In this document: piece by piece, positions 1-5,143 of the stretch
Layout: every line of letters begins with the position of its first letter
How positions within the stretch are numbered: the first letter of the stretch is position 1
Assembly (NCBI GenBank): GCA_002352125.1
Contig: DEHU01000223.1
Location: 13,574-18,716 of the forward strand
Length of the DNA stretch: 5,143 bases
DNA from: Competibacteraceae bacterium UBA2792
GTDB lineage: Bacteria; Pseudomonadota; Gammaproteobacteria; Competibacterales; Competibacteraceae
Reading direction: 5' to 3'
Notes under the pieces: generated by a model
Databases searched by the model: none
What the model was told of the DNA's origin: nothing
The model's input: the letters and a program-made list of their open reading frames with translations, nothing else
Position numbers and translations under genes: made by a program

Positions 1-522
<522 letters not shown>

Positions 523-523
<1 letters not shown>

Positions 524-559
524 TTCATATGTTCTATAGGGTCAATCAATAATTCCTAT
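523..559 (-). promoter_or_regulatory. Candidate OxyR binding site upstream of katG
   Basis: The OxyR consensus has four elements (ATAG, CTAT, ATAG, CTAT) with starts 11 bases apart. On the minus strand exact ATAG is at 559-556 and again at 537-534, a spacing of exactly 22. The CTAT positions read TGAT and GAAT, keeping the AT of each, and the conserved A before each is present. By hand count 14 of 20 consensus positions match. The site ends at the probable -35 region, as expected for an OxyR-activated promoter. katG is a classic OxyR target in proteobacteria. Not proven: the region is AT-rich, and no oxyR gene is in the window. Confidence 0.45.
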
Positions 560-591
560 GGGCTACATGCCAGCGGTGCACTTCACCCCAC

Positions 592-2484
592 CTACTCCCG
601 CGCTTCCAATTCCTCCCAGCGTCCGTAAGCAGTTTCCAATTCTGCTTCCAAAATCCGCAACTCTTCCAATCGCTGCGTGACGACCGCCGCTTCCTGCTTG
701 TAAAAAGCGGGGTCGGCAGTCGCGGCGTGCAACTCCTGCTGGCGCTGCTCCAGTTCCTCGATGCGCGCCGGCAACCGTTCCAATTCTCGCCGCTCGTTGT
801 AGCTCAACTTGCCCGACGCAGTTGATTTTGGCGGTTTCGGCGCGGGCGGGGCGGCAGGTTTGGGCTTGGTAACGGGAGCCGGTTCCAGCGCGGATCGCTG
901 CCGCAGCCAGTCGCTATAACCGCCGACGTATTCGCGGATGCCGCCGCCGCTCTCGAACACCAGGCAACTGGTCACCACGTTATCCAGAAACGCCCGGTCG
1001 TGGCTGACCAGCAGCAAGGTTCCGGTGTAGTCCAGCAACAATTCTTCCAGCAGTTCCAGCGTTTCCAGATCGAGATCATTGGTCGGTTCGTCCATGACCA
1101 GCAGGTTGGCCGGTTTAGTGAACAGTCTCGCCAGCAACAGCCGGTTGCGTTCGCCGCCGGAGAGGGATTTAACCGGGGAGCGTACCCGCTGGGCGGTGAA
1201 CAGGAAATCGCCCAGATAGCCGATGATATGGCGGCGCTGACCGTTGATTTCGATGGTTTCCCGCCCGCCTGCGACGCTATCCAGCACGGATTGTTCCGGG
1301 TCCAGTTGCTCGCGCAGTTGATCGAAATAGGCAATTTCCAGCTTGGTCCCATGCTGCACTTGGCCGGCGCCGGGTTGAAGATTTCCTAACAGCAGATTCA
1401 ACAAGGTGCTCTTACCGGAACCGTTGGGACCGATGAGACCGATGCGGTCGCCGCGCAGAATGCGGACCGAAAAATCGCGGATCAGCGGTTCATCCTGCCA
1501 GGCGTAGCGGAGATTTTGCGCCTCGATCACCAGCTTGCCGGACAATTCCGCCTGCTCCAGCGCGAAGTTGGCCTTGCCGGACTGCTCGCGGCGCTGGCGG
1601 CGTTCTTCGCGCAAGGCCAGCAAGGCCCGCACCCGGCCCTCGTTGCGGGTGCGCCGCGCTTTGATGCCTTGGCGAATCCAGGCTTCTTCCTGGGCCAAAT
1701 TCTTGTCGAACTTGGCGTTGTGCCGGGCTTCGACTTCCAGCAGGGCGGCCTTTTTCTCCAGAAACGCTGCGTAGTCGCCCGGCCAGGACGTCAGCACGCC
1801 GCGATCCAGTTCCAGCAAGCGGGTCGCCAGCCGTTGCAACAGGGCGCGGTCGTGGGTGATGAACAGCAATCCGCCGCGAAACTCCAGCAGTTCATCCTCC
1901 AGCCACTGGATGGTTTCCAGATCGAGATGGTTAGTCGGTTCGTCCAGCAACAATACGTCGGGATCGCGGACCAATGCCCGGCCCAGCAGCACCCGCCGCC
2001 GCCAGCCGCCGGACAGTTCCGCCAACGGCGTGTCCGCCGGCAATTGCAGGCGGCTGATGACGGTTTCGACCCGCTGTTGCCAGCGCCAGCCGTCACGCGC
2101 CTCCAGTTCGTGCTGCAACCGCTCCATCTTGCGCATCCCTTCGGGCGTGGATTTGTGGGCGAGCTGAATGGCAGCCTCGTGATATTCGGCCAGCAACTCC
2201 CCTAATCCTTCCAATCCGCCAGCGACGATCTCGAAGACGGTGGCCGCAGTGTCGGCGGGTAACTCTTGCGCCAGCGTGGCGACGCGCAAGCCGGGCTGAC
2301 GCCAAATCGCGCCGCTGTCGGGTTGAATTTCGCCAGTCAGCAAGCGCAGCAAGGTGGTTTTGCCCGCACCATTGCGGCCAATGAGGCAAACCCGCTCGCC
2401 GGCATCCAACTGAAAACTGGCGCCATCGAGCAGTTTTTCGGCGCCGAAGGCGATGGAGAGGTTGTCGATGCTCAATAGGGGCAT
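592..2484 (-). CDS. uup: ABC-F family ATPase, Uup type
   Basis: Soluble ABC-F protein with two ATPase domains and no membrane segments. Uup proteins act at the ribosome and have been linked to DNA branch structures and precise transposon excision. In the 630-residue form, domain 1 has Walker A GRNGAGKTT (36-44), signature LSGGW (157-161), Walker B with DEPTNHLD (181-188) and switch His211. A charged linker at about 242-310 follows. Domain 2 has GPNGSGKST (352-360), LSGGE (441-445), DEPTNDLD (465-472) and His495. An Ala/Pro/Lys-rich hinge (about 535-556) leads to a C-terminal coiled coil beginning KLSYNERRELERLPARIEEL, which marks Uup rather than EttA or YheS. Both ATP sites look intact. The family-like N-terminus MPLLSIDNLSIAFG favours the ATG at 2484; an in-frame ATG at 2508 would add eight residues, and neither has a clear Shine-Dalgarno. 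It lies 109 bases downstream of the small membrane gene and upstream of katG. Confidence 0.95.
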   Translation of the reverse strand: MPLLSIDNLSIAFGAEKLLDGASFQLDAGERVCLIGRNGAGKTTLLRLLTGEIQPDSGAIWRQPGLRVATLAQELPADTAATVFEIVAGGLEGLGELLAEYHEAAIQLAHKSTPEGMRKMERLQHELEARDGWRWQQRVETVISRLQLPADTPLAELSGGWRRRVLLGRALVRDPDVLLLDEPTNHLDLETIQWLEDELLEFRGGLLFITHDRALLQRLATRLLELDRGVLTSWPGDYAAFLEKKAALLEVEARHNAKFDKNLAQEEAWIRQGIKARRTRNEGRVRALLALREERRQRREQSGKANFALEQAELSGKLVIEAQNLRYAWQDEPLIRDFSVRILRGDRIGLIGPNGSGKSTLLNLLLGNLQPGAGQVQHGTKLEIAYFDQLREQLDPEQSVLDSVAGGRETIEINGQRRHIIGYLGDFLFTAQRVRSPVKSLSGGERNRLLLARLFTKPANLLVMDEPTNDLDLETLELLEELLLDYTGTLLLVSHDRAFLDNVVTSCLVFESGGGIREYVGGYSDWLRQRSALEPAPVTKPKPAAPPAPKPPKSTASGKLSYNERRELERLPARIEELEQRQQELHAATADPAFYKQEAAVVTQRLEELRILEAELETAYGRWEELEARE

Positions 2485-2536
2485 AAGGAAAGTTTCTGTT
2501 ATAGGCATGCGGGGCAGATAGCGCCCTAATACTGCG

Positions 2537-2556
2537 AAAAATTGTCCATATCGGAC
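2537..2556 (-). terminator. Weak terminator-like hairpin after the small membrane protein gene
   Basis: On the minus strand GTCC (2556-2553) and GGAC (2547-2544) form a four-pair stem around a five-base loop, followed at once by AATTTTT. It sits 38 bases after the stop of the membrane protein gene and before uup, the right place to end the toxin/immunity transcript. The stem is short, so it may be weak or chance. Confidence 0.3.
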
Positions 2557-2593
2557 TTGGTCAAATCATGATCGAACAGAACACCGTAATGAT

Positions 2594-3016
2594 CTACGAT
2601 CTATTTAGAATTCTTCTTTCCATTTCCTCCACATAGTAATTCAAAAACGTGGATATATGTTGTGGTTTCTCGGTTGGGTAGTCGAAACAAGTCCAGGCTT
2701 GAATGAGAAATGCGCCAATTCCTACAACAAAAACCAATCCTATTCCTAACGCGATTCCAAACCATGTCGATCTTTGAAAACGGCGTGCTAAATACAAAGA
2801 AACTGCGGCCGTGATGAAAAGTATGATTAATAATAATGGTGCTACGATCCAAAGAAGAAAGCCATTGTTGGCGCTCGCATTAATACCGATGTCATAGTAC
2901 GCCATATACATACTTGTGAGGCTTAACGACAACCAAGCAACAAAAAATGGAAACAAGAAGTAAAACACTATGCTTATCGATAAAAACAATGAATGGCTTC
3001 CTTTTCTTTCGTTCAT
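2594..3016 (-). CDS. Small three-helix membrane protein, candidate immunity protein
   Basis: I do not recognise a named family. The 140-residue product has three probable membrane helices at about 10-30, 52-76 and 86-107. A loop of about 20 residues (31-51) separates the first two, the basic turn ARRFQR (77-82) the last two, and a polar C-terminal tail (108-140) ends EEMERRILNRS. The basic turn between helices 2 and 3 suggests that loop is cytoplasmic, which puts the tail and the 31-51 loop on the periplasmic side. The start is the ATG at 3016: AAAGG lies nine bases before it, while the in-frame TTG at 3025 directly abuts that AAAGG and could not use it. The gene follows the LysM toxin-like gene by 103 bases on the same strand, the usual place for an immunity gene. 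Three lines counted by hand give about 30-43% GC, well below the flanking genes, suggesting recent transfer. Immunity function is inferred from position and topology only. Confidence 0.8.
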   Translation of the reverse strand: MNERKGSHSLFLSISIVFYFLFPFFVAWLSLSLTSMYMAYYDIGINASANNGFLLWIVAPLLLIILFITAAVSLYLARRFQRSTWFGIALGIGLVFVVGIGAFLIQAWTCFDYPTEKPQHISTFLNYYVEEMERRILNRS

Positions 3017-3025
3017 TACGAGCAA

Positions 3026-3030
3026 CCTTT
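3026..3030 (-). promoter_or_regulatory. Ribosome binding site that sets the start of the small membrane protein
   Basis: AAAGG on the minus strand is nine bases before the ATG at 3016. An upstream in-frame TTG at 3025 immediately follows the AAAGG with no spacer, so the ATG is the better start and the protein is three residues shorter than the longest open frame. Confidence 0.6.
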
Positions 3031-3067
3031 ATCAGGAATTTAATATCCACTCCATAGCGTTGAATCC

Positions 3068-3085
3068 CGGCTCGATGTTGAGCCG
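3068..3085. repeat. Short inverted repeat between toxin and membrane protein genes
   Basis: CGGCTC (3068-3073) and GAGCCG (3080-3085) are a perfect six-pair stem with a six-base loop. GAA at 3062-3064 and TTC at 3086-3088 could extend it across a three-base bulge. No T-run follows on either strand, so it is not a standard intrinsic terminator. It could be a transcript-processing or attenuation hairpin within the cassette, or chance. Confidence 0.4.
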
Positions 3086-3119
3086 TTCGGTACTTTGCAA
3101 GTGATCGCTACTCACTACT

Positions 3120-4013
3120 CTATTTGTAATCGTTGTTTGTGATAACTACGTTCGTCGCGTCGGCTTCTTTTATTCCTTGACTGATCTCCCGAGTCCGTGC
3201 GGCTTGGTAGTTCGCGGTTTGCGCCAGGATTGCTCGCCGGAGTTGATCTATGGACAGGGTAGCGCCAAAACTTCGCCAGAGGTCGATGCCAATTTTCACG
3301 CTGATGACGTCTCCTTGGTCGTTGCCGCCCGCACCAGGAAACCCAGATGCGGCGCCCTCCTGAAGCGTCTGTTCGTCGAAACCGCACTTCACGCCGACGT
3401 AACCGTAGTGGATATTCGACCAAATATCGTAAAAAAACTCGTGGAAAAGATCACCTCGGACCGGGAAGTGGAACGCCCGTCCGAGCGTCCCGAACGGCCG
3501 TGGTGGGGCCGGCATCGATTCGTACATCTTTCGTAAAACTGGTTTGTGGTCCCATGGACCGTCTTGGCGGACCTGTAAAAACCATCTTGCCTTCGCTTCG
3601 GCGATCGCGGTACCGGATTGCTGCACCGTTGCATTGAAAATTTGCTGGTCACCGTATGCGCGGAACAGTTCGTACCACTTGGCTTTCTTCATGTCTTCAA
3701 GCGCTCTGTCGCCCTCGGTCTGAAATTGCTTGCTCCGGGTGATCGCATTCGCTATCGCTCGCGCCTCGGGTCCGTTGGCGTTATTCACCATCTGAGACAA
3801 CATGTAAGCGACTGTCAGGTCATACCGCCGATAGTCGGGAACGATCAACCGCTGACCAATTTGGAGTAGCGCTTTGGGCGACAATCCGTTTAACTTGGCC
3901 AAGTCACTAAAAAAACGCGCATCGCCTAACCGATGGATGGAAATCGCCCACAGCGAATCGCCTTGCCGGACGTCGTAATGCGCGACGGTATCGGGAATTT
4001 TCGAAGGTGCCAT
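3120..4013 (-). CDS. LysM-domain protein with C-terminal polymorphic toxin type 44-like domain
   Basis: Probable antibacterial effector. In the 297-residue form, a LysM peptidoglycan-binding module spans about 12-59 (HYDVRQGDSLWAIS to QRLIVP). A helix-rich segment of unknown role covers 60-142. Residues 143-246 resemble the toxin type 44 domain: WFLQVRQDGPWDHK (144-157), FYDIWSNIHYGYVGVKCGF (194-212) and GNDQGDVISVKIGIDLW (230-246), with Asp153, His156, Asp196, His202, Asp232 and Asp235 as possible functional residues. A helical tail of about 50 residues follows. No signal peptide is visible, so export would need a contact-dependent system. The ATG at 4013 is preferred because GAGGT lies five bases before it. 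The frame is open further up to a TTG at 4145 (341 residues, with a Pro/Ser-rich N-terminus), but that TTG sits inside a hairpin arm with only a weak GAAG upstream. The domain was recognised by eye; its activity is not established here. Confidence 0.72.
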   Translation of the reverse strand: MAPSKIPDTVAHYDVRQGDSLWAISIHRLGDARFFSDLAKLNGLSPKALLQIGQRLIVPDYRRYDLTVAYMLSQMVNNANGPEARAIANAITRSKQFQTEGDRALEDMKKAKWYELFRAYGDQQIFNATVQQSGTAIAEAKARWFLQVRQDGPWDHKPVLRKMYESMPAPPRPFGTLGRAFHFPVRGDLFHEFFYDIWSNIHYGYVGVKCGFDEQTLQEGAASGFPGAGGNDQGDVISVKIGIDLWRSFGATLSIDQLRRAILAQTANYQAARTREISQGIKEADATNVVITNNDYK

Positions 4014-4018
4014 TTTCG

Positions 4019-4023
4019 ACCTC
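4019..4023 (-). promoter_or_regulatory. Ribosome binding site favouring the shorter LysM-toxin start
   Basis: GAGGT on the minus strand lies five bases before the ATG at 4013, a standard Shine-Dalgarno arrangement. The alternative starts (ATG 4073, GTG 4115, TTG 4145) have nothing as good, so translation from 4013 is the best supported choice, though the longer form is not excluded. Confidence 0.5.
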
Positions 4024-4137
4024 GATGCGGAGACTATCGGAACATCCGGCCGCACGATATGGCTCGGGATCATATTGCCGGATGCTGGCAGCCACGGCGA
4101 ACTTTGTGGCTTCACCGATGGCTTGATTTCAGTGCGG

Positions 4138-4174
4138 CCATGCAATTTTTTGCTTCAAATGCAAAATTGCATGG
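4138..4174. repeat. Strong inverted repeat between glgX and the toxin gene
   Basis: CCATGCAATTTT (4138-4149) and AAAATTGCATGG (4163-4174) are perfect 12-base inverted copies around a 13-base loop; a G-C pair at 4137/4175 extends the stem. In a second register TTTTGC (4148-4153) pairs with GCAAAA (4161-4166), leaving a two-base bulge at 4146-4147. It begins 63 bases after the glgX stop, so it probably ends or stabilises the glgX transcript. No T-run follows the outer stem on either strand, so a standard intrinsic terminator is not certain. It also marks the edge of the accessory cassette. Confidence 0.75.
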
Positions 4175-4237
4175 CTCGACCAAATCAATACCGCATCTCC
4201 AACTGGATAAAGGCGACGCGATTTTAAATGGAACGAA

Positions 4238-5143
4238 TCAGGCCGCCCGCCGCCGGCGATGCCGCAGCAGCACCAGCGAGCGCCCCTGCGTCGGATAAGG
4301 TTCTTCCGCCGGATGCTGGTTGCCGGTGGTCGGCTGGCCGTGCGGTAACGCGGTATCGACCAGCACCTCGAAAATGGCTTCGTCCCGCACGATGGGCAAC
4401 ACGAACGGGATTTCCTCGTGATGGGCGTTAAACAGCAGCAAAAAGTCGTCATCCTCCAAGACGTGGCCGCGTTCGTCCCAGTCGCCTAGACCATCGCCGG
4501 GCAGATACAGGCCCAGACAGCGAGCGTAGTCGTGGCTCCACTCGTCGTCGTCGATCTCCCGGCCATCGGGATTGAACCAGAGAATGTCGCGGACCCCGCT
4601 ACCGTGAATCCCCCGGAAAAAATGGCGGCGGCGGAAAGTCGGATGCTCCCGGCGCAGGTGCACCAGCCGTTGGGTAAACATCAGCAGCTCGCTGTTTTCG
4701 GGCAACCACGCCAGATCCCAGTTCAACCAACTGATCTCGTTATCCTGGCAATAGGCGTTGTTGTTGCCGCGCTGGGTGCGGCCCACTTCGTCGCCGGCCA
4801 ACAGCATCGGCACGCCTTGCGACAGCAGCAGGGTCGCCAAAAAATTGCGCCGCTGGCGCAAGCGATGCGCCAGCACTTGCGGATCGCTGGAATCGCCTTC
4901 GGCTCCGCAGTTCCAACTGCGGTTATGCGACTCGCCGTCCTGGTTGTTTTCCAGATTGGCCTCGTTGTGCCGCTCGTTATAGCTGACCAGATCGTAGAGC
5001 GTGAAACCGTCGTGGGCGGTAATGAAGTTGATGCTGGCGTGAGGCCGGCGGCCGTTGTGCTCGTACAGGTCGGCGGAGCCAGTGAGCCGGTAGGCCAGAT
5101 CGCCGATCAGCCCGCCCTCGCCCCGCCAGTAGTCGCGCACCAC
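4238..5143 (-). CDS. glgX: Glycogen debranching enzyme GlgX, C-terminal part (N-terminus beyond right edge)
   Basis: GH13 isoamylase-type enzyme that hydrolyses alpha-1,6 branches of phosphorylase-trimmed glycogen in the cytoplasm. The last 301 residues are present. The frame is open to base 5143, whose GTG is an internal valine codon, not a start; full-length GlgX is about 650-720 residues. The segment begins in the catalytic domain with RLTGSADLY (19-27) and the conserved INFITAHDGFTLYDLVSYNE block (38-57), whose His44-Asp45 is the last conserved catalytic region of GH13. NNAYCQDNEISWLNWDL and GVPMLLAGDEVGRTQRG follow the GlgX/TreX pattern. The C-terminal beta domain contains LLLFNAHHEEIPFVLP and ends in an Arg-rich tail. 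The catalytic nucleophile and acid/base lie outside the window. The tail is intact with a TGA stop. Partner glg genes may lie upstream, off the right edge. Confidence 0.95.
   Translation of the reverse strand: MVRDYWRGEGGLIGDLAYRLTGSADLYEHNGRRPHASINFITAHDGFTLYDLVSYNERHNEANLENNQDGESHNRSWNCGAEGDSSDPQVLAHRLRQRRNFLATLLLSQGVPMLLAGDEVGRTQRGNNNAYCQDNEISWLNWDLAWLPENSELLMFTQRLVHLRREHPTFRRRHFFRGIHGSGVRDILWFNPDGREIDDDEWSHDYARCLGLYLPGDGLGDWDERGHVLEDDDFLLLFNAHHEEIPFVLPIVRDEAIFEVLVDTALPHGQPTTGNQHPAEEPYPTQGRSLVLLRHRRRRAA

Noticed and set aside
575..587. Small hairpin GGTG/CACC just after the uup stop as a terminator
   Set aside because: Only four pairs and no T-run on the minus strand. I see no credible terminator between uup and katG.
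1000..2205. Long plus-strand open frames (1000-1389, 1516-2205, 1856-2167)
   Set aside because: They are antisense to the Uup gene, whose motifs are intact throughout. Their Gln/Ala/Gly-rich products are typical complements of a GC-rich gene.
4176..4237. Promoter for the toxin gene in the glgX-toxin gap
   Set aside because: Several AT-rich hexamers occur, but no pair with proper spacing and good matches to both boxes.
3177..4298. Plus-strand open frames opposite the LysM-toxin gene (3177-3536, 3347-3637, 3618-3869, 3933-4298)
   Set aside because: No recognisable domain, no convincing ribosome binding site, and all overlap a gene with clear LysM and toxin-like motifs.
5141..5143. GTG at the right edge as the start of glgX
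   Set aside because: It is an internal valine codon. GlgX needs several hundred more N-terminal residues, including the catalytic nucleophile and acid.

Overview
The window reads as chromosomal DNA of a proteobacterium, most likely a gammaproteobacterium. It is GC-rich, with an intact uup-type ABC-F gene, a glycogen debranching gene and a catalase-peroxidase gene. A glycogen-storing lineage is possible because of glgX, but nothing here fixes the genus. All five genes lie on the minus strand, so transcription runs from high to low coordinates.

In transcription order: (1) 5143-4238, the C-terminal part of GlgX, with its N-terminus outside the window. (2) 4237-4014, a spacer with a strong 12-bp inverted repeat at 4138-4174. 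(3) 4013-3120, a LysM protein whose C-terminal half resembles the polymorphic toxin type 44 domain; longer starts are possible back to a TTG at 4145. (4) 3016-2594, a small AT-rich gene for a three-helix membrane protein, the candidate immunity partner. (5) 2484-592, a complete Uup-type ABC-F ATPase. (6) 560-454, a promoter region with a plausible OxyR site. (7) 453-1, the first 151 codons of a catalase-peroxidase (KatG) carrying a Sec signal peptide, which continues past the left edge.

The housekeeping genes (glgX, uup, katG) need not work together. The accessory part is the two-gene cassette between glgX and uup, which looks like an orphan toxin/immunity island. The toxin carries a peptidoglycan-binding module and the partner is an integral membrane protein, so the simplest reading is an envelope-directed antibacterial effector with membrane-located protection. 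No secretion genes (VgrG, PAAR, Hcp, Rhs) are in view, so the delivery route is unknown. The katG end adds a second theme, a probably exported peroxide-detoxifying enzyme under peroxide control.
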